Positions 6,929 to 14,981 of a stretch of DNA of 64,000 nucleotides are shown here, one piece after another. Positions within the stretch are counted from its first letter, which is position 1. Each line of letters begins with the position of its first letter. The notes under the pieces are model-generated. The model was given only the letters and a program-made list of their open reading frames with translations, had not been told where the DNA came from and ran no database searches. Made by a program: the position numbers and the translations under genes. The stretch spans positions 1-64,000 of the forward strand of contig NZ_QWZQ01000005.1 in NCBI RefSeq assembly GCF_003885105.1, in the 5' to 3' direction. Source of the DNA: Lactiplantibacillus garii. Lineage in GTDB: Bacteria > Bacillota > Bacilli > Lactobacillales > Lactobacillaceae.

Positions 6929-7714
6929 TTAGCGCATGTTCTCCTGCGTATCAATATTCGGGTCCGTCACGTGTAACAGGGACGAAACCCGCCGAATCAA
7001 TTTTTCAATCAAAAACAGGGCCGGGGTCTGAGTCGTAACGTTAGCTCCAGCAACGTTTTGGACCGTTGCAAAGTAGGTCAGGGTCAGTTGCGCCATTTTG
7101 GCAACCGTTGAATTAACGTTATTGGTGATCGCAATTACCGGAATATCGTGCTTCATAAATTCCGCCATGTACTGGATCACTAACCGGTTTTCTCCCGATA
7201 CCGAACAAACGACTAAACACATTTCCTTAGCTACGGCCGAATTCAAATTAACGACGGGACTATTTAGCGGATCGTTAATTGCTAACGACATGTTAACGAG
7301 CCCCGAATAGGTCAGGGCCCCAAACTCCGCCAAGATACGGGACGTCCCGCACCCGAACCAGAGCACCTGTTTGCGGTTAAATAAGAGTTCGGCGGCCTGG
7401 TCGATTTGTTGCTGGCTGCTAGCCGCGTCCGTTTCCATAATGGACCGCACGATTTCCCCACTGTCTAAATCGGTTGGGTAAGCGTGCCGAGCCGCCTGGT
7501 TATCGAGGTAGAGTCGGAGTCTGGTCTTGAATTCCGACCATCCCGAACAGTCAAACTTTTGGCAAAAGCGCTGAATGCTGGCCGTACTACAATAGGTAGT
7601 TGCGGCCAAATCCCGGATGCGCATGTAGATGACCGTATTCATATTTTGAACGATGGCCCGGTAGATAATCATATCCGTTTCGGTCAAGTCCGGTGTGTGG
7701 TCCAAAAATAACAT
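6929..7714 (-). CDS. RpiR/MurR-family phosphosugar-responsive regulator
   Basis: The 261-aa regulator has an N-terminal RpiR helix-turn-helix (about 1-77, including STASIQRFCQKFDCSGWSEF) and a C-terminal SIS domain (about 105-240) that normally binds a phosphorylated sugar. The SIS core is visible at LWFGCGTSRILAEFG and VVCSVSGENRLVI. ATG 7714 follows AGGAGGGG. It lies upstream of nothing on its strand but next to a PTS IIC gene on the same strand, so it probably senses a sugar phosphate from that transporter or an amino sugar. The long upstream gap holds a cre-like site at 8044. Confidence 0.85.
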   Translation of the reverse strand: MLFLDHTPDLTETDMIIYRAIVQNMNTVIYMRIRDLAATTYCSTASIQRFCQKFDCSGWSEFKTRLRLYLDNQAARHAYPTDLDSGEIVRSIMETDAASSQQQIDQAAELLFNRKQVLWFGCGTSRILAEFGALTYSGLVNMSLAINDPLNSPVVNLNSAVAKEMCLVVCSVSGENRLVIQYMAEFMKHDIPVIAITNNVNSTVAKMAQLTLTYFATVQNVAGANVTTQTPALFLIEKLIRRVSSLLHVTDPNIDTQENMR

Positions 7715-8043
7715 TGTCGTCCCCTCCTAACAATGGTGAGCCGTAATACCCGTTACGTCTATTTTAGCCGTTCACGTACCGGTGCCGCAAGCTTTAAATG
7801 GAACCGTTTACTAGTCCAGTCACGAATCAAGCGTGTTCACAATTAAGCGTGTCCTTAGTCCACCATTCAACGACTCACTAAAAATCAGCGCACCAGCGTC
7901 CAAGACGTTCGGCAAAGTTTGACCGTTACGCGGTGAAACAGTCGCAGCTAGGTTTAGCACCGTCCTGTTAACGTCAGTCCAATTCAAATGATCCGCTTAG
8001 TTTCGCGGATTATTCCGAACCAGGTCACTTTCATCCACGTTTT

Positions 8044-8057
8044 TGTAAGCGCTACCA
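8044..8057. promoter_or_regulatory. cre-like (CcpA) site in the 7715-8182 gap
   Basis: TGTAAGCGCTACCA matches the cre consensus TGWNANCGNTNWCA at all but one fixed position. It lies about 330 bp upstream of the RpiR gene. The rest of this gap (7715-8182) holds small hairpins such as ATCCGC/GCGGAT but no credible gene. Confidence 0.45.
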
Positions 8058-8182
8058 CAATTTACCTAATTGATAACAATAGTTGTCACAATTACGTCAA
8101 TATGAAACAAATATCTTTTATGATACAACGCGTAACAATCAGCCCGCTCACCCCACCGTTATTAAGCAAGGTGGGGCCCAAA

Positions 8183-8221
8183 AAACAAAAAGCATAAATG
8201 ACTCGGCTGAGTCATTTATGC
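8183..8221 (-). terminator. Terminator of the PTS IIC gene
   Basis: GCATAAATGACTC and GAGTCATTTATGC form a perfect 13-bp stem with a 4-nt loop. On the minus strand a T-rich run follows. Confidence 0.9.
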
Positions 8222-8255
8222 CCTTGGCTTTCGGTATTAACGTTTTAAAACGTGC

Positions 8256-9542
8256 TTACGCAGTTGCTTCTTTAGCAGCCTGTTTCTTGTCGCGCCGCGT
8301 TTCCATCGCGGTACTCATGTAAACGAACGGTGCGTAAATCACGGCGGAAACGACGATGTTGATGGCGGCAATCACGCCCCCCTGCCAACTAGCGGTCGCA
8401 ATTACGGCCCCAATAATTGGCGGTGTGACCCAAGGCGGCATGTTGGAGCACGCCGGCATGAAACCGGACACCGTTGCGAAGTACGCGATGCTGACACTGA
8501 TCATCGGTGCCAGGATGTACGGTACGAACAGAATTGGGTTCAACACGATCGGCAACCCGAACGCGAGGGGTTCGTTAATGTTAAAGATCCCCGGTGCAGC
8601 GGCAAGCGAAGCAACTGACATGTACGGTTTGTTGCGGCGACCAATGATAAAGATCGCAATGATCAACCCAATGGTAACCCCGGTCCCACCAAGGTTAACG
8701 AACGAATCCATAAACGGTTTGTTAACCACGTACGGAATTGGTTTGCCCGCTTTTAAGGCGGCCGCGTTAGCCTGGATAGCCGGTGCGTTAATGGTCTGCA
8801 TAAACGGTTCGATCATGTTGGCACCGTGGAGTCCGAAGAACCATAGGAACGGCGTAATAAAGGCAATCAGTAATGCGGTTGGGTAAGTGTTGGCCATCCC
8901 CATGAATGGTTGTTGAACAGCCTTGTAGAAGGCGGTCACCACGTTTTCAATGTGCATTGCGTTAAGTAACATTGTCACAAAGCCGAAAATTGTAATCGTA
9001 AAAATAGCTGGTAATAATGCGGCAAATGAACGCGCAACGGCTGGTGGCACCCCGTCCGGCATTTTGATCTCGAACTTATCAACGTTGGATAACCGCCGGA
9101 AGATTTCGGCTGAGAGCAACCCAACAATCAGGGCAACGAATAGCCCGGCTGAGTCCATCCCCTGCGCACCCCCGACAACGAAGAAGCTCCCTAAGGAAAT
9201 AATCCCGGCCGAAATACCGTCTACGTGGTAAGAAGTTGCCAGGTTGTAAGCAACTAAGAACGCGATAAACAGGGATAAAACAGCGAACGTCCCGTTCCAG
9301 ATGTTACCGCCAAGCAACGTCCAGACGTAGGACCCGCCGATTTTTTCGCTAAAGACCCCGTTCATGAAGTCTTGGAAGCCAGGTATCGGCAGATTATTGA
9401 TCAATACGGCAAAGGCACCCAGAATCATTAGCGGCATGGTGTACGCAAAGGCGTCCCGCACGGCAACTAAATGACGCTGGTTACCAATCTTACTTGCGAC
9501 TGGTAAGAAATACTTTTCCATAAAAGCAATAAAGTGTTTCAT
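8256..9542 (-). CDS. PTS sugar transporter IIC, lactose/cellobiose family
   Basis: The 428-aa integral membrane permease has about 8-10 hydrophobic segments and the family's WFFGLHGANM stretch near residue 255 and NINEPLAFGLP near 340. It moves a beta-glucoside or chitobiose-type sugar with coupled phosphorylation and needs separate IIA and IIB proteins, which are not in this window. ATG 9542 is chosen because GGAGG lies 10 bases upstream; the longer frame overlaps the promoter. A promoter with a perfect cre match between -35 and -10 indicates glucose repression through CcpA. The RpiR regulator downstream may also act on it. Confidence 0.88.
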   Translation of the reverse strand: MKHFIAFMEKYFLPVASKIGNQRHLVAVRDAFAYTMPLMILGAFAVLINNLPIPGFQDFMNGVFSEKIGGSYVWTLLGGNIWNGTFAVLSLFIAFLVAYNLATSYHVDGISAGIISLGSFFVVGGAQGMDSAGLFVALIVGLLSAEIFRRLSNVDKFEIKMPDGVPPAVARSFAALLPAIFTITIFGFVTMLLNAMHIENVVTAFYKAVQQPFMGMANTYPTALLIAFITPFLWFFGLHGANMIEPFMQTINAPAIQANAAALKAGKPIPYVVNKPFMDSFVNLGGTGVTIGLIIAIFIIGRRNKPYMSVASLAAAPGIFNINEPLAFGLPIVLNPILFVPYILAPMISVSIAYFATVSGFMPACSNMPPWVTPPIIGAVIATASWQGGVIAAINIVVSAVIYAPFVYMSTAMETRRDKKQAAKEATA

Positions 9543-9582
9543 TTTTTCGAACCTCCTTTTCTTATATCTCGCTTGCACATTA

Positions 9583-9612
9583 TTTATACCATGATAGCGG
9601 TTTCATTCTCAA
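9583..9612 (-). promoter_or_regulatory. Promoter with embedded cre site for PTS IIC
   Basis: On the minus strand TTGAGA (9612-9607) and TATAAA (9588-9583) are 18 bases apart. TGAAACCGCTATCA (9605-9592) between them matches the cre consensus at every fixed position, so CcpA binding should block this promoter. Confidence 0.75.
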
Positions 9613-9795
9613 CGATACTTGTGACACTTTCCCGTATCAGTCTAGTAAAACCCGGATAAAATCAAAAAGAACTATCCAATTACGGTTAATTACCGTCATT
9701 AACCCGAACTAATTTGAAAAAAATGTTTAAAATAATAGATAAATACTGTTTTGTAGGTACTTCTTAGTATCTCCACTGACCAGACCATTTAGCCA

Positions 9796-9838
9796 AACAA
9801 AAACGGCCCCCGTGCACGCGCTGCACAGCGGTCGTTTG
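9796..9838 (-). terminator. Terminator of the Fur-family gene
   Basis: AACGGCC pairs with GGTCGTT around an inner GTGCA/TGCAC hairpin; on the minus strand CCGTTTTTG follows. The remaining 9613-9795 holds nothing recognisable. Confidence 0.7.
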
Positions 9839-9876
9839 ACGTTAGGATGCCGTTTTAAATCCTTCTATATTAATTG

Positions 9877-10332
9877 TTATTTGCTGAGTGACTTGGACGC
9901 TCCCAGCTTGGCCGTACAGTCGGCACACAACCCGTAAAACTCGATCCGGTGACCAGTGATCGTACAGCCCGGTAACTGGGCCTCAAACGCGTCTAACGGA
10001 CACGCATCCAACTCCTGCACCTTGCCACAGTTGGAACAAATAAAGTGGTGGTGGTGCTGGTGTTTGAAATCGCACTGGTACTTGACCAGCGTTTGATTGG
10101 CCTGCGCTTTTAATTCTAATAGCCCCAGCGTCTCAAATTCCTTAACGTTACGGTAGATCGTGTTATGGCTCATTCCCGGAAACAGGGTCCGCATATGCTC
10201 GTCAACTTCAGAAATCGCAACGTAGTGGTCTTTATAAGTCACTAAATAATCAATCAGTGCTTGCCGCTGTTTGGTGATCTTCAGCTGATTACGGCGTAGG
10301 ATCCCGACGGCCTGTTCAATTGTTGTGTCCAT
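9877..10332 (-). CDS. Fur-family metal- or peroxide-responsive regulator
   Basis: The 151-aa product has the Fur winged helix (about 1-85, with MSHNTIYRNVKEFETLGLL) and a C-terminal metal-binding half with HQHHHHF, CSNC and CADC. The two CxxC pairs form the structural zinc site; the His cluster is the sensing site. Fur, Zur and PerR members cannot be separated from this alone. ATG 10332 is chosen by GGGAGG spacing; the longer frame starts inside that site. A 25-bp palindrome 40 bp upstream resembles a Fur/PerR box, suggesting autoregulation. Confidence 0.85.
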   Translation of the reverse strand: MDTTIEQAVGILRRNQLKITKQRQALIDYLVTYKDHYVAISEVDEHMRTLFPGMSHNTIYRNVKEFETLGLLELKAQANQTLVKYQCDFKHQHHHHFICSNCGKVQELDACPLDAFEAQLPGCTITGHRIEFYGLCADCTAKLGASKSLSK

Positions 10333-10370
10333 GCGGCGCAACACCTCCCGTTAGCCGGTTAACTTACCAG

Positions 10371-10395
10371 CTAAATCATAATCATTACTATTTAG
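10371..10395. promoter_or_regulatory. Fur/PerR/Zur-like operator
   Basis: The 25-bp sequence has outer arms CTAAAT/ATTTAG and a core close to the 7-1-7 box TTATAATNATTATAA (12 of 14 positions). It lies just upstream of the Fur-family gene, so autoregulation is likely. Confidence 0.6.
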
Positions 10396-10422
10396 TTTAG
10401 CATAGCAACCGCGGAAAAGAAA

Positions 10423-11001
10423 TTAATTTGCCGGCCCGTTCACCGACTGGTACTGCTTAATTAGGGCGTCCAGCTTTTGACGGGTGACTTGCCAATCATC
10501 GTTCACTAACGGCGTGGCGTGCCCGACTAAACCGGCGGGTAACTCCTGATCACGCTGGTACTCCTGACTTGCGACCCGTTTTTTGATTCGGGCCGGGTGG
10601 TCGCCGCGCTTCGTTAACCGTTCGACTAAGGCCCCTTGATTCGGAACTTCTAAGTAAACGACTACGGCTTGTTCCCCGAGCTCGCGGGCGTAAGTAATTG
10701 CCCCGGCCGTGTCTAAAACGATACTGATCAACGGGGATTTTTCCCACGCCGCCGCCAAGCCTTCCCGTGAAGAGCCGTACTGGTTACCACTGTACGTCAC
10801 GTGTTCTAGGTAGTGCTTAGTTGCAAAGCTGGCCGGGGTCTCAAAGTAGTAATCCTGGCCGTCGACCTCCCCATCGCGCGGGGCGCGGGTCGTGTGCGTG
10901 ATGACTTGTGGAATTTGGTAGTGGTCCTTTAAATAGTGGCTGACCGTAGTCTTACCGCTCCCCGTGGGACCAGTAATTACAAAAACACGTTTGGTCGTCA
11001 T
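10423..11001 (-). CDS. Guanylate kinase-like P-loop protein
   Basis: The 192-aa soluble protein begins with a Walker A loop (GPTGSGKT, residues 11-18) and has the guanylate-kinase features HTTRAPRDGEVDGQDYYF and SGNQYG, which bind GMP. Members phosphorylate GMP to GDP with ATP. It diverges from housekeeping Gmk in the lid and C-terminal region, and lactobacilli usually carry a separate gmk near rpoZ, so this is probably a paralog with an uncertain substrate. ATG 11001 follows GGAG at a slightly long spacing of 12. It is transcribed towards the Fur gene and separated from it by that gene's operator. Confidence 0.75.
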   Translation of the reverse strand: MTTKRVFVITGPTGSGKTTVSHYLKDHYQIPQVITHTTRAPRDGEVDGQDYYFETPASFATKHYLEHVTYSGNQYGSSREGLAAAWEKSPLISIVLDTAGAITYARELGEQAVVVYLEVPNQGALVERLTKRGDHPARIKKRVASQEYQRDQELPAGLVGHATPLVNDDWQVTRQKLDALIKQYQSVNGPAN

Positions 11002-11048
11002 TGGTTAATTAATCTCCTTATAAATACGTTAAGTGTAAAGCTTTTCAT

Positions 11049-11077
11049 TTGCGTTAAACCGGGAATGCTAGTATGAT
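11049..11077 (+). promoter_or_regulatory. Promoter of the 49-aa gene
   Basis: TTGCGT, a 17-base spacer and TATGAT lie 80 bp upstream of the small gene, leaving a leader of about 70 nt with a GATGAAAGCATC hairpin. Confidence 0.6.
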
Positions 11078-11156
11078 ATAAAAATTGTAAGGTTCACAGA
11101 TGATGAAAGCATCTCGTAGCACAACCCAACAATTTTCATGAAGGGAGTTTTGTCAA

Positions 11157-11306
11157 ATGAAATTTCAAACAACGAACAGCTGGTTCAGCATTGTGTTAGA
11201 TACACAACGCCAATTATTTGTTGCAACTGACAAACTTCATCCAGAATTGTCCGCTGAAGGCGTAACAATCGAAGATGCAGTTGCAAACTTAAAAACTCAA
11301 GCTTAA
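11157..11306 (+). CDS. Conserved-looking small protein, 49 aa, unknown function
   Basis: The frame starts at ATG 11157, nine bases after GAAGGGAG, and ends TAA. A promoter with near-consensus boxes lies upstream and a strong terminator 45 bp downstream, so this is a complete monocistronic unit. The product (beginning MKFQTTNSWFSIVLD, ending LKTQA) is soluble, with no membrane segment, metal motif or DNA-binding motif. It may be a short alpha/beta domain. AT-rich codon choice with many CAA and ACA codons differs from the GC-rich neighbours and is typical of a highly expressed gene. I recognise no family. Confidence 0.75.
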   Translation: MKFQTTNSWFSIVLDTQRQLFVATDKLHPELSAEGVTIEDAVANLKTQA

Positions 11307-11350
11307 TGTTAATCACAACTTTAAAATTATTTTTTAAAAGTTTAGTTTAA

Positions 11351-11395
11351 AAATTACTGGTCACCGCTTATGCGACGGTACCAGTAATTTTTTTT
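11351..11395. terminator. Two-way terminator
   Basis: AAATTACTGG and CCAGTAATTT form a 10-bp stem followed by a T run; upstream A residues allow use from the Nudix gene on the other strand. Confidence 0.85.
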
Positions 11396-11406
11396 GCTTT
11401 TTTCGG

Positions 11407-11826
11407 TTAATGCGCTTTGGACTCGATGTAATCGTTGGCCTGATCCAACATTTTTTTCAGATTATCGTAGGTCAACCGTTTGCGGGCGGTCGCGTAATCA
11501 AACCAGCCAATCGCACTGATTTCTTCCTTTTGACGGGTCACTACCACGCCGGTTGGAACTTTGCTGACGAATAACGTCACCTGCTTTAAATTTCCGTTGG
11601 GTAAGTCGTATTCGGTGTACGCCTTAAAATTGGTATCCAGCTGCACGTCCAGCTGAGTCTCTTCGCGAATCTCGCGTTTAGCCGTCTCCGCCAAGGTTTC
11701 CGTTCCTTCCAAGTGGCCCTTAGGGAAGCCCCAAAAATCACTGGTGGCACTTTGTAATAATAAATAAGCGGGGTGACCGTCTTTTTGCTGGTAAACCACG
11801 GCCCCACTAGCTACTTCTGTACTCAT
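11407..11826 (-). CDS. Nudix hydrolase, Ap4A pyrophosphatase-like
   Basis: The 139-aa protein carries a full Nudix box (GHLEGTETLAETAKREIREE, residues 37-56, matching Gx5Ex7REUxEE), which binds Mg and cleaves nucleoside diphosphate-linked substrates. The FWGFPKGHLE context is that of bis(5'-nucleosyl)-tetraphosphatases, which remove the stress dinucleotide Ap4A. Substrate is inferred. ATG 11826 follows AGGAGG. It lies downstream of the pyridoxal kinase gene on the same strand with a 52-nt gap and may be co-transcribed. Confidence 0.85.
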   Translation of the reverse strand: MSTEVASGAVVYQQKDGHPAYLLLQSATSDFWGFPKGHLEGTETLAETAKREIREETQLDVQLDTNFKAYTEYDLPNGNLKQVTLFVSKVPTGVVVTRQKEEISAIGWFDYATARKRLTYDNLKKMLDQANDYIESKAH

Positions 11827-11878
11827 GAAAGGTTCCTCCTAGGTTTTTAACTACCGTTTAGTATAACATTTTTCAACC

Positions 11879-12697
11879 TTAATTTAAGGAGAGAATCGCC
11901 CGCAACATCCGTCCTAAGGCCACTCCCTGTCGCGGATCGGTTCGGCGCTGATCCAGCGTTTCACCGACCGCCACGTTCAACCACTGGTTAGCGAGCTCCA
12001 GACTGCGGGTCAGCGAGAATCCCCGCCCCATTAACCCGGCGATGGCGGCGGCGAGGGTGTCCCCCGTCCCGTTATAGTGCCCTGGCAGGCGGGGCTGCCC
12101 TACAAACTGAACGTCGCCAAACTCGTCTAGCCAGGCGCAGCCAATGTGATCGTCACGCTCCACGTCGGTAATCACGGCGTGGGCCCCCGGCTTTAATAAC
12201 GCCTGTAACGCGCTTAGCGTTGGCTTTAAATCCGGGTGGCGCTGGTACGGCAAGTCGGTCAATAAGCTGGCTTCGGTCACGTTGGGTAAAATGACGTCTG
12301 CCGTTTTAATGAGTTCACGCATCGCGCCCACGTAAGCCAAATCAAAACCACTGTATAATTTCCCCAAATCCCCCAAGACCGGGTCGACGACGAGTAGCGC
12401 CAACCGTTGCTCTTCCAAATAATCCTTTAATAATCGGCACAGTGCCACCGACCCCACGTAACCGATCAGGGCCGAATCAAAGTGCAGCTGAGCGTCCATC
12501 CAATGTTTAAACACGGCGGGTAACCAATCCGATAAGTCAACGACTGCTGGCCGGCCGTAACCACTCGTATGGGTGGACAGTAGGCTGGTTGGTAAGGCCG
12601 CGACGTCGTACTGCATGGCGGTTAAGACGGGTAACGCGGCGCTCAGGGAGATCCCCCCGACCGCGGATAAGTCCTCCGCCACTAAAATTGCTGACAA
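11879..12697 (-). CDS. pdxK: Pyridoxal/pyridoxamine kinase, PfkB-like ribokinase fold
   Basis: The 272-aa product belongs to the ThiD/PdxK/PdxY branch of the ribokinase superfamily, which phosphorylates B6 vitamers to salvage PLP. Features are the N-terminal EDLSAVGGISLSAALPVL, the VVDPVLGD segment near 120, ILPNVTEASLLTD near 150, and the anionic-hole motif NGTGDT near 222 with the catalytic Asp. Start is TTG 12697, supported by GGGAGGAA at correct spacing; no better in-frame ATG is seen. It diverges from the APC permease gene across a 270-bp gap. Confidence 0.8.
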   Translation of the reverse strand: MSAILVAEDLSAVGGISLSAALPVLTAMQYDVAALPTSLLSTHTSGYGRPAVVDLSDWLPAVFKHWMDAQLHFDSALIGYVGSVALCRLLKDYLEEQRLALLVVDPVLGDLGKLYSGFDLAYVGAMRELIKTADVILPNVTEASLLTDLPYQRHPDLKPTLSALQALLKPGAHAVITDVERDDHIGCAWLDEFGDVQFVGQPRLPGHYNGTGDTLAAAIAGLMGRGFSLTRSLELANQWLNVAVGETLDQRRTDPRQGVALGRMLRAILSLN

Positions 12698-12911
12698 AAC
12701 GATTCCTCCCTTACAAGTGCTTACTAAAACTAAGAATATGTATGTTAAACCATTTTAGCTATCATTCTAGCAGAATCCCTTGAAACTGTAACCTGCTGGC
12801 AATTAATTGTTTTAAAAAACTGGCGGTTAAAAAGGTCGAGTTCTTAACAATTAAAAGCCAATTCTAATTGACTTTTAATAATTGTTCAAGGTATCATATT
12901 AGCATAGTAAA

Positions 12912-12928
12912 TTGTCAATTGTTGACAA
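12912..12928. promoter_or_regulatory. 17-bp perfect palindrome upstream of the permease gene
   Basis: TTGTCAA-TTG-TTGACAA is palindromic and sits 38 bp upstream of the permease start, near a possible promoter (TTGTTC, 17 bases, TAGTAA). It is a candidate operator for an unidentified regulator. A separate TTAAAAG/CTTTTAA hairpin lies near 12850-12880. Confidence 0.5.
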
Positions 12929-12966
12929 AGCACTGTTAATAATAACCAAAAAAGGTGGTTCATTCT

Positions 12967-14367
12967 ATGGGGATTCGTCAGCGCATCTTCCAAAAGGAAA
13001 ACTTGGAGCGCTATTTACAAAAAGATAGTCAATTTGAACGAACCCTAAGCGCGGTCGACCTGATTGCACTCGGGATTGGCGCCGTTATCGGGACCGGGAT
13101 CTTTATTCTCCCCGGCACGGTCGCCGCAACGAAGGCCGGTCCGGGGATCATCCTCTCCTTCGTAATTGCCGCCATCGTCTGTGCGGTCGCCGCGATGTGT
13201 TACGCCGAATTTGCTTCGGTCTTGCCGGTTGCTGGTTCCGCGTACTCGTATGGTAACATCGTTTACGGTGAAATGGTTGGTTGGATCATTGGTTGGGCGC
13301 TCGTTTTGGAATACGTCCTGGCCGTGGCCGCGGTGGCGGTCGGTTGGGCCGCCTACTTTAATTCGTTCATCGCCGGCTTCGGACTGAAGCTTCCCAAGGC
13401 CATTACCGGCTCGTTTGACCCGGCCCACGGAACCTACGTGAACCTGGTCGCCATTTTAATTGTTTGTTTAATTGCTTGGATCATTGACGAAGGGCTGAAA
13501 ACTTCGGTCCGTTTAAATAACATCATCGTCGCCGTCAAATTAGCCATTATTGTCATCTTTTTACTGGTCGGTGCCTTCTACGTCAAGCCGAGTAACTGGA
13601 GCCCGTTCGCGCCGTTCGGGGTCAGCGGGATCTTCAAGGGGGCCGCGGTCGTGTTCTTCGCCTACCTCGGCTTTGACGCCGTCTCGTCGTCGGCCGCCGA
13701 AGTTAAGAACGCCAAACGCAACATGCCGATTGGGATCATTGGGACCCTCGTCATCTGTACCATTTTCTACATTTTAGTCTCAGTCGTCTTGACCGGGATG
13801 GTTTCTTATAAATTGTTGAACGTGGATGACGCGGTCACCTTCGCCCTTCAACTCGTTCACCAAAACTTCGTTGCCGGAATCGTGTCCCTCGGCGCCCTCG
13901 CCGGGATGTTTACCATGATGGTTACCACGATCTACAGTAGCTCCCGCCTCCTTTACTCGATTGGACGGGACGGTCTGTTACCAAGCTTTTTAGGCCAAAT
14001 CAACAAACACCACGCCCCCAAACACGCCATGATTACCGTGACAATTGTGATTTCAATTCTCGGTGGTCTGGTTCCGTTGGGGCAGCTGACCAACTTAGTT
14101 AACATCGGGACCTTAATTGCCTTTACCTTCGTTTCGTTTGGGATCGTGCTCTTACGCCGGAACCCCAAGCTCAACCAGATCAAGGGCTTCCGGGTACCTT
14201 TTTATCCCGTTTTACCGGTTGTTTCCGGCCTGCTGTGCCTCTTTATGATGACCCAGTTATCCATGGAAACCTGGTTGGCCTCGTTAGTTTGGTTCGTTCT
14301 CGGCCTAATCATCTACTTCAGCTACGGCGTCCATCACAGCAAGATGAATCAGGATATCACCAAATAG
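12967..14367 (+). CDS. APC-superfamily amino acid permease
   Basis: The 466-aa integral membrane protein has about 12 hydrophobic segments. Its TM1 signature ALGIGAVIGTGIFILPG (residues 27-43) is typical of the APC superfamily, and its layout matches YfnA/cationic or branched amino acid permeases. It imports an amino acid by proton symport or exchange; substrate unknown. ATG 12967 is preferred because AAAGGTGG lies 8 bases upstream; the GTG 12 nt earlier lies within that site. A palindrome at 12912 may be its operator. Confidence 0.85.
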   Translation: MGIRQRIFQKENLERYLQKDSQFERTLSAVDLIALGIGAVIGTGIFILPGTVAATKAGPGIILSFVIAAIVCAVAAMCYAEFASVLPVAGSAYSYGNIVYGEMVGWIIGWALVLEYVLAVAAVAVGWAAYFNSFIAGFGLKLPKAITGSFDPAHGTYVNLVAILIVCLIAWIIDEGLKTSVRLNNIIVAVKLAIIVIFLLVGAFYVKPSNWSPFAPFGVSGIFKGAAVVFFAYLGFDAVSSSAAEVKNAKRNMPIGIIGTLVICTIFYILVSVVLTGMVSYKLLNVDDAVTFALQLVHQNFVAGIVSLGALAGMFTMMVTTIYSSSRLLYSIGRDGLLPSFLGQINKHHAPKHAMITVTIVISILGGLVPLGQLTNLVNIGTLIAFTFVSFGIVLLRRNPKLNQIKGFRVPFYPVLPVVSGLLCLFMMTQLSMETWLASLVWFVLGLIIYFSYGVHHSKMNQDITK

Positions 14368-14469
14368 TGCGGTTTATTAATTGCATTTCGACCGCCTTGG
14401 TTCTAAGCTAAACTTGTCGCGGTGGGCGGTATTCACCCGCCGCGGGCCATACTAATACAATCAACGCAC

Positions 14470-14505
14470 CGTCCGGTTGCTCATTACGAGTGACCGGGCG
14501 TTTTT
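14470..14505 (+). terminator. Terminator downstream of the permease
   Basis: A 13-bp stem with three G-U pairs (CGTCCGGTTGCTC with GAGTGACCGGGCG) is followed by five T. A GGCGG-rich palindrome near 14425-14450 precedes it. Confidence 0.8.
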
Positions 14506-14522
14506 GATTACCGCCACAAGCG

Positions 14523-14551
14523 ATGACAGCGGTTCCACTTTAGGGTATGAT
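14523..14551 (+). promoter_or_regulatory. Promoter of the 100-aa gene
   Basis: ATGACA, a 17-base spacer and TATGAT lie 30 bp upstream of the start codon. Confidence 0.6.
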
Positions 14552-14582
14552 TAGGGCAAATAACTAAAGGAGCGTGATTTAG

Positions 14583-14885
14583 ATGCTGACCCCCAAAATG
14601 ATTCACGACGATATCAGTACGCACCACGAACAATTTTTAACCATTTTAGAAAGGAACCCGTGGTTGATTCCGACGCTAACGACCCTCCACGTTATTCCGG
14701 TCGCCATCGCGGTCCACGGTTTATGCAAAAACCGGGCCCTGAGTAAACAGCTCAAGATCGAACGTGAAAAAACTAAACAATTAGCGCTGCAACAAGTGGA
14801 TAAAGTCGCCACCGTTGCTGAAAAGCACCAGTGTCACTTACCCTTACCGGCAAAGTTAAAGGCCCATTTACATCCCAACGATTAA
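14583..14885 (+). CDS. Single-pass membrane protein, 100 aa, unknown
   Basis: The product has one hydrophobic segment (about 27-47, WLIPTLTTLHVIPVAIAVHG) followed by a basic helix rich in Lys, Glu and Gln that may form a short coiled coil. ATG 14583 follows AAAGGAG. Its own promoter and terminator make it a monocistronic unit. No family is recognised; the low-complexity tail resembles small envelope-associated helical proteins, but no function can be inferred. Confidence 0.6.
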   Translation: MLTPKMIHDDISTHHEQFLTILERNPWLIPTLTTLHVIPVAIAVHGLCKNRALSKQLKIEREKTKQLALQQVDKVATVAEKHQCHLPLPAKLKAHLHPND

Positions 14886-14917
14886 GTCTTGCATTAACAA
14901 TCAAAACAAAATAAAAC

Positions 14918-14967
14918 AAGTTCAGCGTTGCGCACCCACCGTCCGAAGCGCTGAACTTATTTTTTTA
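14918..14967. terminator. Terminator, probably two-way
   Basis: AAGTTCAGCG pairs with CGCTGAACTT, followed by seven T on the plus strand; the convergent OsmC gene ends 15 bp away. Confidence 0.8.
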
Positions 14968-14981
14968 CGCTATTCAGCTAG

